From Priestia megaterium (GTDB lineage: Bacteria > Bacillota > Bacilli > Bacillales > Bacillaceae_H), in contig NZ_CP085442.1 of assembly GCF_023824195.1 (NCBI RefSeq), forward strand, positions 3,758,001 to 3,822,000: a stretch of DNA of 64,000 bases, given 5' to 3'. Of the stretch, positions 33,475-42,481 are shown piece after piece (the stretch's first letter is position 1; each line of letters starts with the position of its first letter). The translations under genes and the position numbers were made by a program. The notes beneath the pieces were generated by a model. The model did not search any database and was not told where the DNA came from. It saw only the letters and a program-made list of their open reading frames with translations.

Positions 33475-33756
33475 TTGAAAACAGGATTAATATCTGGCAT
33501 TATATCTTTAATTATTGTGATTATCATTTCTATTACAGCAGGCAACTGGCAGTATATTTACTATATTTCAGGCCCTCTTGGCATATTACTTACGGCAATT
33601 GCACTCGTAACCTTACTGGACGCATTTCGATTTGAAACGAGAGGACCTTACTTTACCCCGGTCCGGCAGCGAGAGGATACAGAATGGATGAAACGTTTTA
33701 TTATTGCAGCTGTCCCTCATTTAGTTGCTTCATGTATTTGTATCTTATTTTTATAG
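33475..33756 (+). CDS. DUF5316-like membrane protein (paralogue B)
   Basis: A 93-residue three-helix membrane protein alignable end to end with the minus-strand gene at 32786-33076. The loop is basic/acidic (TPVRQREDTEWMKR) and the last helix is AVPHLVASCICILFL. The TTG at 33475 is chosen because AAGGAGA is eight bases upstream; the TTG at 33469 is too close. Function unknown. Confidence 0.72.
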   Translation: MKTGLISGIISLIIVIIISITAGNWQYIYYISGPLGILLTAIALVTLLDAFRFETRGPYFTPVRQREDTEWMKRFIIAAVPHLVASCICILFL

Positions 33757-33765
33757 AAACCAAAA

Positions 33766-33796
33766 AGCCAATGAATGATCTTCATTGGCTTTTCTT
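33766..33796 (+). terminator. Bidirectional terminator
   Basis: AAAAGCCAATGAA-TGATC-TTCATTGGCTTTT between the DUF5316 gene and the convergent GH32 gene. Confidence 0.88.
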
Positions 33797-33806
33797 ATTT
33801 ATTATA

Positions 33807-35282
33807 TTAAATACCGCGCGACATACCGTAATAATCAATACGGTAATCCACAGCTCCTTCTGCAAATACATTTACAGCTGATTTGGAATCTTTTTTCGGG
33901 AATACCCGGGAAGTGAAGACAATTTTGCCACCGTTTATATAAATTTCGACGATGCTTTTGTCGACAAATACGCGAACACCGACTTCATTTGACGCTGTCC
34001 ATTTTTCAGAGCGAACCACACCGTATTCCGTTGCATATTGATGGTGGAATGAAGAGCGGTCGAGTCGCACTTCTTGCTTTTCTGTATCAAACACGAGGCG
34101 AAGCTCTTCTTCTTTACTATTAAACAGCTCTAAACCAAACTGTTTGGCCGCTATCTCGCGGAACGTCATATTGATTTCATATGCATTGTTTGTTGCTTCA
34201 TCAATGATCACTTCTTCATTTTTTAGCGTTCCTCTAAAATGAACCGCTTGATCTCGAAGCTTATTTAACTCTTCTACAGGCTTTTGAACAAGTTCATTTC
34301 CTTCAAGCGAAAGCTCACGAGGAAGCGTTAATGCATGGGACCATCCGTATTCGTCTGACGGATAGTCAACATCCGGGTTTCCAATCCATGCAAATAGCAA
34401 GCGACGTCCGCTTTCATCTTGGAACGTTTGCGGTGCATAAAAGTCAAACCCTTTATCAATTTCACGGTAATACTCCATTTCAAACGTTAAACTTTCCACA
34501 TCAAATGTTCCCACCGCGTAAATCACATTATAAATATTATGAAAATCGTGGCCATCCGCTTTGATTCCTTGCGGTGAAAAGACAAACACATCTTTTCCGT
34601 CCAGTTTAAAGTAATCCGGGCACTCCCACATATAGCCAAAGTCAGGAAGCGATGTTTTAACTTCGCCTTTAAATGACCACTGAAGCGCATCGCTTGATTC
34701 ATACACAATTAATGCGCCCGTTTCGTTTTCACGCTGAGCGCCTAGCAGCATATAATATGTATCATTTTCTTTCCATACTTTCGGATCGCGCACATGTCCT
34801 GTATACCCATCAGGAACGCCTCGTACCGCTGGATTATGCGTGTATTTTTCCACACTTCCATCTTCGTTTAGCATCGCGATACATTGATTAGCTGAACGTG
34901 AGCCGTCTTCGTATTTTACATTCCCCGTATAAAACAGCAGCCCTTGACCATCTTTTTCAATCGCACCGCCTGAGTATGCGCCGTGCGATTCATATTCTTC
35001 CGTTGGCGTTAACGCAACCGGAAGGCGTTCCCACGTTACTAAATCCGTAGATTTCACATGAGCCCAGTGCTTCATTCCATGCATCGCACCGTACGGATAC
35101 CACTGATAAAACACGTGATATTCACCGTTTAATTGAATCAATCCGTTTGGATCATTCATCAGCCCGTACTGTGGATGAATATGATAAATCGGCTGCCAGC
35201 TGTCTTTGATTGCTTTCTCTTTTAATGCTTCTAACTCTCCAGATTTTGCTTCTAAAATTGTTCTGTACTTCGATTCAGCCAT
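33807..35282 (-). CDS. Glycoside hydrolase family 32, sucrose-6-phosphate hydrolase type
   Basis: A 491-residue beta-fructosidase splitting sucrose or sucrose-6-phosphate. It has the GH32 nucleophile motif LMNDPNGLIQ near residue 44, HVRDPKVW (transition-state Asp) and the acid/base Glu in MWECPDYF, then a C-terminal beta-sandwich. There is no signal peptide, so it is cytosolic, which suits a PTS-imported phosphorylated substrate. The start at 35282 follows GGAGGG by about ten bases; the longer frame is not used. No PTS gene is adjacent. A leader hairpin with a T-run and a cre-like site lie just upstream. Confidence 0.92.
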   Translation of the reverse strand: MAESKYRTILEAKSGELEALKEKAIKDSWQPIYHIHPQYGLMNDPNGLIQLNGEYHVFYQWYPYGAMHGMKHWAHVKSTDLVTWERLPVALTPTEEYESHGAYSGGAIEKDGQGLLFYTGNVKYEDGSRSANQCIAMLNEDGSVEKYTHNPAVRGVPDGYTGHVRDPKVWKENDTYYMLLGAQRENETGALIVYESSDALQWSFKGEVKTSLPDFGYMWECPDYFKLDGKDVFVFSPQGIKADGHDFHNIYNVIYAVGTFDVESLTFEMEYYREIDKGFDFYAPQTFQDESGRRLLFAWIGNPDVDYPSDEYGWSHALTLPRELSLEGNELVQKPVEELNKLRDQAVHFRGTLKNEEVIIDEATNNAYEINMTFREIAAKQFGLELFNSKEEELRLVFDTEKQEVRLDRSSFHHQYATEYGVVRSEKWTASNEVGVRVFVDKSIVEIYINGGKIVFTSRVFPKKDSKSAVNVFAEGAVDYRIDYYGMSRGI

Positions 35283-35304
35283 CTCTTCAATCCCTCCAGC
35301 ATCT

Positions 35305-35328
35305 AAAAAAAAAGAGAACGTATTCTCC
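35305..35328 (-). promoter_or_regulatory. Terminator-like hairpin in the GH32 leader
   Basis: On the minus strand GGAGAA-TACG-TTCTCT followed by eight T, ending about 23 bases before the GH32 start codon. The stem is short (six pairs, one G-U) but has a UNCG-type loop. It could act as a leader terminator (attenuator). Confidence 0.4.
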
Positions 35329-35355
35329 TTGCACTCTATGATATAAAATTTCAAG

Positions 35356-35369
35356 TGAAAATGCTACCA
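35356..35369. promoter_or_regulatory. Weak cre-like site upstream of GH32
   Basis: TGAAAATGCTACCA matches the cre consensus TGWAANCGNTNWCA with two mismatches. The position, 74 bases before a sucrose-utilisation gene, suits catabolite repression. Confidence 0.35.
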
Positions 35370-35611
35370 AAGAACGAATGTTGTCGTTTTCTTGTGTCGG
35401 ATTTTATAGATAAGTTTTTTTCTGTTTTTATAGCAGAAAAGAAGGTTTTTCTGTCAGGTGGTTGAATACTATATACAATCAAATTTCACCAGCCTGTACG
35501 AGCGTCCGACGGCACTTGCAGATTTTTTTAGCGAATCATTTGCGTTTTACAGGAAGTATTCAACAAAATGGTAAACCCTTCATATTACATATTATAAAAG
35601 GAGGAAATGTC

Positions 35612-36085
35612 ATGACAAAAGAAAACGTAAAAGAAACAGTAGGTAAAGAAACAAAAGGTGGAAGCAAAGAGTTATTAGTCGGCACGTTAGTAGGTAGCGT
35701 AGTGGGTGTAACAACAGCTTTACTAGTAGCGCCAAAGTCAGGAAAAGAGCTGCGTGCTTCTATTCAAGACGGAGCGAATCAAGCACTCGCTAAAACAGGT
35801 CAAGTGAAAGAAACGGTATATGCAAAAGGCCAAGACCTCAAACAGCGCACGGCTCGTCTTTCACAAAAAGTCTCCGAACAATCTTCGCAAGTTGTCAACA
35901 AAGTGAAATCTCTGCGCACTGCTAAAGAACAGCCGCTTGCAGAAACGGCTGCAGCAGAAGAGCTTGAAACGACAGAAATCGTTCAAGATCCTGTTCTTGA
36001 GGCTGAAGCGGTGCAAGAAGAATTAAATACAATTACGCAAGAAGTAAGTGACTTAGAACAATCTGTCGATGAAACAAGACGTTAA
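35612..36085 (+). CDS. YtxH-domain protein
   Basis: A 157-residue protein. Residues about 20-45 form the YtxH hydrophobic segment (LLVGTLVGSVVGVTTALLVA) with the typical PKSGKELR that follows. Then comes an amphipathic, Gln/Lys-rich helix (residues 50-105) and an acidic tail rich in Glu/Thr. YtxH proteins are general-stress or gas-vesicle-P-like membrane-associated proteins. ATG 35612 follows AAAAGGAGG at about seven bases. Monocistronic. Confidence 0.85.
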   Translation: MTKENVKETVGKETKGGSKELLVGTLVGSVVGVTTALLVAPKSGKELRASIQDGANQALAKTGQVKETVYAKGQDLKQRTARLSQKVSEQSSQVVNKVKSLRTAKEQPLAETAAAEELETTEIVQDPVLEAEAVQEELNTITQEVSDLEQSVDETRR

Positions 36086-36090
36086 TAACG

Positions 36091-36117
36091 AGCTGTAGAG
36101 ATATCTCTACAGCTTTT
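36091..36117 (+). terminator. Terminator of the YtxH gene
   Basis: AGCTGTAGAGAT-ATCTCTACAGCT, a perfect 24-base palindrome, followed by TTTTA. Confidence 0.7.
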
Positions 36118-36128
36118 ATGTATATTCG

Positions 36129-36467
36129 CTATCCTTCCTTCCACCCTTCAAAAAAATAGCCTCCGTACGGACACGGCTCTGATTCCGGCAGTTCTTCATA
36201 ACGCTGCCCACTGTAATACTTCGCCAGCACAATCTTAGGCTTAAAAGCCGCTACCCCTTCACTGTCTTCTTTCTCCGCTCCGCTTTCTCTCATCAAACAA
36301 AAAATATCCATTCCCGCAAACTCTCCGTACCCTTGATAGCACGACTCATAATAAACTTTACCAGGTGTCACCAAATAACACTCCCGCTGCCACGACGGCT
36401 GCTTACTGTAGACACTCGCAATACTTATTCCACTCACTGCACACTTCCAGCTGCAAATTCCAACCAT
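36129..36467 (-). CDS. Small cysteine-containing protein, unknown
   Basis: A 112-residue protein. It starts MVGICSWKCAVSGISIASVY seven bases after GGAGG, which decides the start over an upstream ATG. LVTPGKVYYESCYQGYGEFAG matches a pattern I know from uncharacterised bacterial proteins with a paired-Cys fold, as does the ending CPYGGYFFEGW. One Cys of the first pair appears replaced by Ser (CAVSG). Function unknown. Two long hairpins lie upstream of the gene. Confidence 0.6.
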   Translation of the reverse strand: MVGICSWKCAVSGISIASVYSKQPSWQRECYLVTPGKVYYESCYQGYGEFAGMDIFCLMRESGAEKEDSEGVAAFKPKIVLAKYYSGQRYEELPESEPCPYGGYFFEGWKEG

Positions 36468-36611
36468 ACAACGCCTCCAACGACTTGATAGTCTATTCAT
36501 CTACAACTTTTGATAAAATCAAACATTCTTTAAAATGTACAGAATTCTCTCTTCAGCCTAAAAGCCACACTACCAGATTCCCATTCCCCTTGACTTCACC
36601 CCAAAAGGTTC

Positions 36612-36661
36612 ACCTATGCGGAAGTTGGCAGCCCGCAAGGGAGGGCAACTTCCGCATAGGT
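36612..36661. repeat. Long perfect hairpin A (16-bp stem)
   Basis: ACCTATGCGGAAGTTG and CAACTTCCGCATAGGT are perfect inverted repeats around an 18-base GC-rich loop. There is no T-run on either side, so it does not look like a terminator. It is followed after one base by hairpin B. Confidence 0.85.
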
Positions 36662-36662
36662 C

Positions 36663-36707
36663 TAGCACTTTATACTTGGCTGCACTTTAGCCAAGTATAA
36701 AGTGCTA
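36663..36707. repeat. Long perfect hairpin B (19-bp stem)
   Basis: TAGCACTTTATACTTGGCT and AGCCAAGTATAAAGTGCTA are perfect inverted repeats with a seven-base loop; no T-run adjoins. It is in tandem with hairpin A, with a terminator hairpin 20 bases further on. Confidence 0.85.
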
Positions 36708-36722
36708 CATCGATAAAAATAT

Positions 36723-36767
36723 AAAAAAGGTCTGATAAATCGACCATTTCTGGTGATTATCAGACCT
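36723..36767 (-). terminator. Terminator of the 86-residue protein gene
   Basis: On the minus strand AGGTCTGATAA pairs with TTATCAGACCT with inner CCA/TGG, followed by six T. The gene's TGA stop lies within the stem. Confidence 0.8.
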
Positions 36768-37020
36768 CAAGTTTTTCTGCATTTGAGCGGCTTATTTGCT
36801 GTTCAAGCGATTTAGCCAGCTGTACGATTTCGTGATCTACATATTTTGTTTTGATTTCTTCGATTTCCATTAATGTTTTAGAAAAGCTTTCTGCGTTATT
36901 TCCCTGTCTGTGCTGCACATCTTTAAAGAAATCAAGCAGTGCCTCGTTAGACTGCGTTGGACGGCTAAAATCAATCGTGTACATTTTGTACCCCAGTGTT
37001 AAATTTGTTGTAGTTGTCAT
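36760..37020 (-). CDS. Small cytosolic protein, unknown
   Basis: An 86-residue protein with a Thr-rich start MTTTTNLTLGYKMYTIDFSR and a helical, charged remainder (NAESFSKTLMEIEEIKTKYV; LAKSLEQQISRSNAEKL). No family recognised. The start ATG at 37018-37020 is nine bases after GGGGGA; an upstream in-frame ATG overlaps that site. Its stop is embedded in its terminator. Confidence 0.65.
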   Translation of the reverse strand: MTTTTNLTLGYKMYTIDFSRPTQSNEALLDFFKDVQHRQGNNAESFSKTLMEIEEIKTKYVDHEIVQLAKSLEQQISRSNAEKLEV

Positions 37021-37130
37021 AATTATTTCCCCCATTCTTCCTATAGTGATATATCTTCTACTCTTTACCCTTTAATTCCTTCTTTTTAACCTAAATTAAT
37101 TATTTTTTTAAAAAAACTTCCCATTATAAG

Positions 37131-37157
37131 AAAAAACACCCTTATAACAAGGATGTT
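37131..37157 (-). terminator. Terminator of the zinc-finger-like protein gene
   Basis: On the minus strand AACATCCTT-GTTAT-AAGGGTGTT followed by a T-run; one G-U pair. Confidence 0.65.
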
Positions 37158-37764
37158 AGAGTATTCTTCCCTTCGGTACAATTCCAGATGCGAAGTCATC
37201 TTTGAACTTAAAGCTAGCAGAATTGTTTTCCGTTAGAAAATGTATTTCCCATTTAAAGACCGGATATTCGGGCTTGTACATTTCTACTTTCTGATCGGGA
37301 TTTTCTTCTAATCTTGCAATTACTCGTTTGAATCCTTCATATGCAATCCACCAATCGCTTCCGGTTTCATCGGTAATAAAACAAATAGAACCGTCAATTA
37401 AATGAAGGTTTTGCTTGATATCATCAGCATTTGTAAAATACGCATTTCCAAACGTTTGAAGACAATGATCGCAATAACCTGCTTTGCCTCCGTCTTTATA
37501 AATCCAGTGCGCGATTGGCTCACTGCAGTCTTTACACGTATTCGTCACTTCTTGAAGAAATGTTTTTCCGCTCCACTGTTCTTTTTCATTTTCAAAAACG
37601 GTCCATACTAAATAGCTTTCCGTTTGTTCTGAAATAAAAAGGCGAAACGGCTCGTCTCGATGCCAAAAGTGAATATTTTGTTCGTCTGATTCTTCAAAGT
37701 CAATGACAAAATTATCTCGTTCTAATATATGTCGAATAACATTGGTTAAAAAGGTAACATCCAT
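37156..37764 (-). CDS. Unknown protein with a central zinc knuckle
   Basis: A 202-residue cytosolic protein. Residues 1-85 are rich in aromatic and acidic residues (IDFEESDEQNIHFWHRDEPF). A CKDC...CDHC motif (about residues 77-100) should bind one zinc ion. The C-terminal half includes DETGSDWWIAYEGFKRVIAR. No family is recognised. The ATG is preceded by CGGGAGG at seven bases. Monocistronic. Confidence 0.7.
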   Translation of the reverse strand: MDVTFLTNVIRHILERDNFVIDFEESDEQNIHFWHRDEPFRLFISEQTESYLVWTVFENEKEQWSGKTFLQEVTNTCKDCSEPIAHWIYKDGGKAGYCDHCLQTFGNAYFTNADDIKQNLHLIDGSICFITDETGSDWWIAYEGFKRVIARLEENPDQKVEMYKPEYPVFKWEIHFLTENNSASFKFKDDFASGIVPKGRIL

Positions 37765-37938
37765 ATAAGGACCTCCCGTACTAAGCGTGGCTTCTAGTAA
37801 AAATAGCGTTTATGAGTTAAAACATATCACGCGCGCTGAAATAACGTCAACGATTACCTCTTGCTTTCTCCGAAAACTGGAAAAGAAATGGTCAAACGCG
37901 TTATAATGGTAGTCATGTTGAAACGGAAAGGAGATTTT

Positions 37939-38304
37939 ATGAAGTTTACCGTTCAATCAACTGCACTTTTTCTTCTCTTTTTTATTTGTTTAAGCGGCTG
38001 TTCTGATAACGCCGAGCAGTCAAAAAAGCCGGCCGGCTATTTAGTTCAAGGGCGCATTTTAGAAGTGAAACAGGAGGAAATTCTTATTGCAAACGTCATT
38101 CCGCGAGATACCGCGCTTGACTATACAACAAAAGAAATACTTGGTTCTAGCGATGTACAGCCTATTTATGTAAAAGTTTCGGATGATCAAACATACAAAA
38201 AAGGACAGCTTGTTAAAGCATGGCTCAAAAAAGACAAAAGCGTTCAGTATTCCGTTCCGGCAAAAGGCGAGGCTGTTGAAGTCAACATTTTAAAACAGCC
38301 GTAG
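37939..38304 (+). CDS. DUF3221-like lipoprotein
   Basis: A 121-residue exported lipoprotein: signal peptide, lipobox CLSGC (Cys21), then a small beta domain with GYLVQGRILEVKQEEILIAN, PIYVKVSDDQTYKKGQLVKA and EAVEVNILKQ, the DUF3221 pattern. Function unknown. ATG 37939 lies after AAAGGAG. A TATAAT at 37902-37907 is the probable -10. Confidence 0.75.
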   Translation: MKFTVQSTALFLLFFICLSGCSDNAEQSKKPAGYLVQGRILEVKQEEILIANVIPRDTALDYTTKEILGSSDVQPIYVKVSDDQTYKKGQLVKAWLKKDKSVQYSVPAKGEAVEVNILKQP

Positions 38305-38328
38305 AAAAGCTCCTGTTACGGGAGCTTT
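38305..38328 (+). terminator. Terminator between the DUF3221 and patatin genes
   Basis: AAAAGCTCC-TGTTAC-GGGAGCTTTC; the convergent patatin gene's stop lies in the loop, so it serves both. Confidence 0.7.
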
Positions 38329-39248
38329 CTTCGTGTCAGCTGACGCCCGGTCCGATTCATTTTATGCTGTTCAAAATCCCACTTTTCTAAAAAGCGCTTT
38401 GCTGATATATAACCAGATTCATATAAAAATTCGATTTCTTCTTCCTTTAAGGCAAAATCCGTTGCCGTAATCACACCCGTTGGAATTTGCACCGTTCGTT
38501 CTTTTGTCTCCGCGTTTAAGTACCGCAAATCGTGAGCTTGCAGCATCGTTGTAAACATACTTTTAAATAAATGGACCGGCGTCGGAATAACAGCGGCTGT
38601 ATCAATTTCTTCTTTTACAAATCGAAAACCAAACGTCGGGAAACGCGGATGCTCCGTATCAAACAGCCAAATCGGAAAATTGCTTAAAAGCGCTCCGTCG
38701 ACAATGTATGACCTCTTGAACCCTTTGGATTTCCAGATGATGGGACGAAAGAAAAAAGGAATGGACGCACTCATCATCACAGCTTGTGAAATCTTCATAT
38801 CGCTTGGCTGCATTCCGTATCGGGGCAAGTCGTCAGGCAGCACAAGCATCTGTCCGTTCGAAATATCTGATGCAATAATTTTCAGCTTATCCGCTGGCAA
38901 ATCCGCAAACGTTTCGATTCCTTTTTCACGCAGCAGACCGTGCACCCATTTTTCCAAATAATCATTTTTATAAAAACCTAAATGAATCATCAGTTCAATC
39001 AAGTTCCCAATCAGAGGAATTCGGTTAATAATTGTTTTCCCGCGAAATTTATCGTAGTCCATGTTTTGAAGCTCCTTGCGAATTTCACCACTTTTATAGC
39101 CGCTCGCTAAAAGTGCCGCTATCAACGCTCCGGCTGACGTACCTGCTAGACGCTGCCATTCTACATTGCTTTCTTCCATCGCTTCAATTGCACCCGTGAA
39201 TGCAATTCCTCGAACGCCTCCCCCTTCAAACACAGCATCTGCTTTCAC
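38316..39248 (-). CDS. Patatin-like phospholipase
   Basis: A 310-residue cytosolic or membrane-associated acyl hydrolase of the patatin family. The oxyanion motif is EGGGVRGIAFTGAI (residues 8-21), nucleophile Ser38 lies in GTSAG, and the catalytic Asp is in DGALLSNFP near residue 190. It is expected to deacylate phospholipids. The GTG start at 39246-39248 follows AGGAGG by eight bases. Monocistronic, with a shared terminator. Confidence 0.9.
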   Translation of the reverse strand: MKADAVFEGGGVRGIAFTGAIEAMEESNVEWQRLAGTSAGALIAALLASGYKSGEIRKELQNMDYDKFRGKTIINRIPLIGNLIELMIHLGFYKNDYLEKWVHGLLREKGIETFADLPADKLKIIASDISNGQMLVLPDDLPRYGMQPSDMKISQAVMMSASIPFFFRPIIWKSKGFKRSYIVDGALLSNFPIWLFDTEHPRFPTFGFRFVKEEIDTAAVIPTPVHLFKSMFTTMLQAHDLRYLNAETKERTVQIPTGVITATDFALKEEEIEFLYESGYISAKRFLEKWDFEQHKMNRTGRQLTRRKLP

Positions 39249-39336
39249 ATCTTTCTCCTCCTATACAACTCTCTAGTTTTTATATACCCTTTTTTATATT
39301 CAGGTTTTCGCTACTCCATACCTTTTATTTTCCCAA

Positions 39337-39374
39337 CAAAAAAAAGACTGTTTCATTTATCGAAACAGTCTTTT
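39337..39374 (-). terminator. Bidirectional terminator of the Bce-type module
   Basis: AAAAAGACTGTTTC and GAAACAGTCTTTT around a seven-base loop, with A-runs and T-runs on both sides. Confidence 0.85.
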
Positions 39375-39376
39375 CT

Positions 39377-41287
39377 TTACAGTCGCTTTATTACCATTCG
39401 GTAGTAATTCATTGTCAGCCAGTAGAAAATGAAATAAATAACCCCGTATACTGCATCCGCTATTAAAACAGGGATTATCAGACTTTCACCGGTTAGATTA
39501 GTAATGACCTTCAGCGCAAATAGACTGTGCAAGATGCCAATTACTAAAGGCAAACCAAACGTAAACAGCTGCTGCTTTCGAACGGCGCTCATCATTTGAG
39601 ACACTGAAAACCCAAGCTTACGCAGAACTTCAAATCTTTTGCGCTCTTGTTCGGCTTCGGAGATTTGCTTAAAATAAATAATGCTGCCCGTTGCCATCAA
39701 AAAGACGAGCCCTAAAAATCCTCCAATAAAAATAAACAATCCTTTACTCATTAAGCCTGCCTGAAACACATCATAGTATGAAGTACGCCTTTCTCCAGCT
39801 TCTTTTGCGATTTGATGATAGTTCTTAGTAAGTTCATTTTGTTTGTTTCCATCATCCGTATTAAATACGTACACCGCTTGCTTTTGTCCAGCCTTTGAAA
39901 GTTTGATAAACGTGTCGTGATTGACTACAAACTGATAGCCGGCACTCTCAGAGTCAAGAATAAGCGAAGGTTCTGATTTAACGACTTTTAAAGCAAGCTG
40001 TTCTGATTTGTTCAGCTGCACAGCCGCCGTTTTACCTGTACTAGGTTTAAACACTTTTCCTTTTGCCATCGAATCAAAAACAACGGTTTCGTTTGCGTTT
40101 AACGCAGGAACCGAAACGCCATTTTTCCGCACTTCTTCTTCATCTAAAAAGCTTATTCGCTCACCATCTCCATAATAACCAGATGTAATAAATCGAAAGT
40201 CTGATAAATCAGCAGAGTGCTTCACGATATGATAGACATACTGATTTGATTGGATATCTAACTCACGCAGTACATCCATAAATTCTTGCGCTGCGTTTTT
40301 GCTGTGCAGCGTATAGTCATAAGGCTGCATACTTCTGGCGTCGGCTTTTGTGTTATAGTACGAGGAATACGTCACACCAACTGCTACAAGTGTAGTAGCC
40401 GACAAGATCGTAATTAATGTTAACACTCGTGCATTTGCTTTAATTCGATACATCATAGTAGAAACGCTTAGCATATTTGCAAACGAATAATATCCGCTTG
40501 CATGCTCTCGGTAAAGCCCCATCAGCCACTCAATTGTAGCTTTAAAAAGTAAAAACGTCCCGAAAATAACCGAAAACAGTACAACTGCTACAATTAGAAA
40601 AAATTTAGGCGTCACAATGTTTCCCGATGAAAGGTAGTACCCGTAGCCAACGAGTAAAACACCAAGCCCTCCCACTACAATTGAGCGTTTCGAATTTATT
40701 TTATTTACGCGTTCACTTTTACTTTCCGCTTGAAACAAATCTAATAGCGTATAGCGGTACATAATAAAATAGCCTTGAAACGATATAAAAATGGTAACAA
40801 TCAAAAACACTACGGCTGTTTTTAAAACCGCTTGAAGAGAAAATGTGAGCGTAATAGAAAGCGACAGTCCCATAAGCTTTAGTAAAAACAGCACAAACAG
40901 CCTTGAAAACACGGTACCTAGTAAAATACCGACCACCAAAGAAAAAATCCCCAGCAGCATATTCTCATAGAAAATCATTTTCCCAATCGTACGTTTTTCA
41001 ATGCCGACTAAATGATACAGCCCGAGCTCTCTCTTACGCTGCCTGATAAAAAACGAGTTTGTGTACCAAATAAAGACGACAATAAAGGTAAGCAGAACGT
41101 AATTTGAAGCATTAAAAATGCCCTGCAGCCTCATCTCTTCTCCAATAACCTTTGAAATCGATTGGTCGTACTGAAGCGTAGCAAACACATAGTACACAAT
41201 AATACTAAAAATCATTGAAAAGAAATAAAGGCTGTACCGGCTAATATTTTTGCGCATATTCTTTTTAACAAGATCAAATACGGTCAT
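39377..41287 (-). CDS. ABC transporter permease, BceB/YxdM type
   Basis: A 636-residue FtsX-fold permease of the peptide antibiotic sensing and detoxification class. Ten helices are visible. The large extracellular domain (about residues 310-510) between helices 7 and 8 is the bacitracin/defensin-sensing part of such proteins. N-terminal [20 protein letters not shown] is typical. The ATG at 41285-41287 is chosen; it lies within the end of the ATPase gene (14-base overlap). With the ATPase it should remove lipid II-binding peptides and signal to the histidine kinase upstream. Confidence 0.9.
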   Translation of the reverse strand: MTVFDLVKKNMRKNISRYSLYFFSMIFSIIVYYVFATLQYDQSISKVIGEEMRLQGIFNASNYVLLTFIVVFIWYTNSFFIRQRKRELGLYHLVGIEKRTIGKMIFYENMLLGIFSLVVGILLGTVFSRLFVLFLLKLMGLSLSITLTFSLQAVLKTAVVFLIVTIFISFQGYFIMYRYTLLDLFQAESKSERVNKINSKRSIVVGGLGVLLVGYGYYLSSGNIVTPKFFLIVAVVLFSVIFGTFLLFKATIEWLMGLYREHASGYYSFANMLSVSTMMYRIKANARVLTLITILSATTLVAVGVTYSSYYNTKADARSMQPYDYTLHSKNAAQEFMDVLRELDIQSNQYVYHIVKHSADLSDFRFITSGYYGDGERISFLDEEEVRKNGVSVPALNANETVVFDSMAKGKVFKPSTGKTAAVQLNKSEQLALKVVKSEPSLILDSESAGYQFVVNHDTFIKLSKAGQKQAVYVFNTDDGNKQNELTKNYHQIAKEAGERRTSYYDVFQAGLMSKGLFIFIGGFLGLVFLMATGSIIYFKQISEAEQERKRFEVLRKLGFSVSQMMSAVRKQQLFTFGLPLVIGILHSLFALKVITNLTGESLIIPVLIADAVYGVIYFIFYWLTMNYYRMVIKRL

Positions 41288-42041
41288 AGCCTTCACCGCC
41301 TAATGCGCCTTGAATGTTCATAATCCGTTTAAAAAATGCTTGTCTCGTTTGTTCGCCTTTAAACAGCTCCGTGTAAATTTGTCCGTCTTTAATAAACAGC
41401 ACGCGGCTGCAGTAGCTTGAAGCCAGCGGATCATGCGTCACCATAATAATCGTGGCACGGTCTTCTTGATTTAGTTGCGACAGCTTTTCAAGCAGGCTTG
41501 AAGCGGCTTTGGAATCAAGAGCTCCGGTAGGTTCATCGGCAAAAATAACGGCTGGATTCGTAATCATCGCTCTCGCTGCTGCAACGCGCTGTTTTTGTCC
41601 GCCAGAAATCTCATACGGATACTTATCCGCCAGCTCATAGATGCCTAGTCGCGTTGCGGTGTCTTTAAGCTTGGTCTCCATCTCTTTCTTAGACATTTTT
41701 GTAACCGTAAGTGGCAGAAGAATATTTTCTTTTACCGTTAACGTATCCAATAAATTATAATCTTGAAAAATAAACCCTAAATGATTGCGTCTGAAAGCAG
41801 ACAGCTTCTTATCTTTTATGAGCGCCACGTTTTCTCCTTGAATCCATACCTCGCCATCTGTAGGGCGGTCAATCGTTGAAAGAATGTTCATCAGCGTCGT
41901 TTTTCCCGCTCCAGATGGTCCCATAATACCGACAAACTCTCCTTCTTCGATTGTAAAATCAATTCCTTTTAGCGCTTCATATACGTTTCCTCTTGATCCA
42001 AACGTTTTAGTTACATTTTTCCCTTCAAGGACAATACTCAT
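41274..42041 (-). CDS. ABC transporter ATPase, BceA/YxdL type
   Basis: A 255-residue ATPase with Walker A GPSGAGKT at residues 41-48, signature SGGQKQR, Walker [14 protein letters not shown] and the switch His in MVTHDP. The N-terminal [20 protein letters not shown] is typical of the peptide-resistance group. The ATG at 42041 follows AAAGGAGG at seven bases, so 11 upstream residues are dropped. It overlaps the YxeA-like gene by four bases and the permease by 14. Confidence 0.93.
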   Translation of the reverse strand: MSIVLEGKNVTKTFGSRGNVYEALKGIDFTIEEGEFVGIMGPSGAGKTTLMNILSTIDRPTDGEVWIQGENVALIKDKKLSAFRRNHLGFIFQDYNLLDTLTVKENILLPLTVTKMSKKEMETKLKDTATRLGIYELADKYPYEISGGQKQRVAAARAMITNPAVIFADEPTGALDSKAASSLLEKLSQLNQEDRATIIMVTHDPLASSYCSRVLFIKDGQIYTELFKGEQTRQAFFKRIMNIQGALGGEGYDRI

Positions 42042-42394
42042 TTTCCTTCCTCCTTTCGTTCTTTTGTAGGCCACACGCTTTTCACTCGCTGCGGCAGCTC
42101 ATTTTTTGTTATAATGTCATATTTCCGAACTTCATTACCTCGAACAAAAAGGTCAATAATCGTTCCTTCTTTTAACTGTTTAATCGTTGTAAATGTTTGA
42201 AACGTTGTTTGTCCTTTTTCGTTTATTACTGAAATTGTATATTGAACTCGTCCATAGTCGTCCACTTTTTTTGCTTCTTTTGGGATAATCCCGTATTGAT
42301 GCTCCGTTGCGGCTTTTTGATAAATCTTTACTCCTCCTATACCTGCTCCCACAATAAAAATCAGGGCTAAAAGGCTAATCCACTTTCGCTTCAT
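42038..42394 (-). CDS. YxeA-family protein (DUF1093)
   Basis: A 118-residue exported or membrane-tethered protein with one N-terminal helix (residues 5-22) and an OB-like beta domain with [37 protein letters not shown] and [10 protein letters not shown]. YxeA proteins accompany Bce-like transporters in bacilli; in B. subtilis yxeA follows yxdLM, whereas here it precedes the ATPase. The ribosome site GGAGGG is well placed. The four-base overlap with the ATPase gene shows co-translation. Confidence 0.82.
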   Translation of the reverse strand: MKRKWISLLALIFIVGAGIGGVKIYQKAATEHQYGIIPKEAKKVDDYGRVQYTISVINEKGQTTFQTFTTIKQLKEGTIIDLFVRGNEVRKYDIITKNELPQRVKSVWPTKERKEEGK

Positions 42395-42481
42395 GTACGT
42401 TCCCTCCTTGTGTATAGCTCTATCTTACTTTGAATCAAGGAAAGATTCGTTTGAAGCAGATGACAATCTCAGCTTGCAATC

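Larger units (their letters stand above)
35283..35611. other. Divergent leader region of GH32 and YtxH genes
   Basis: 329 bases. It holds the GH32 leader hairpin (35305-35328), a cre-like site (35356-35369) and AT-rich promoter sequence for both genes. No further gene is seen; an in-frame extension upstream of the YtxH start lacks a ribosome site. Confidence 0.5.
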
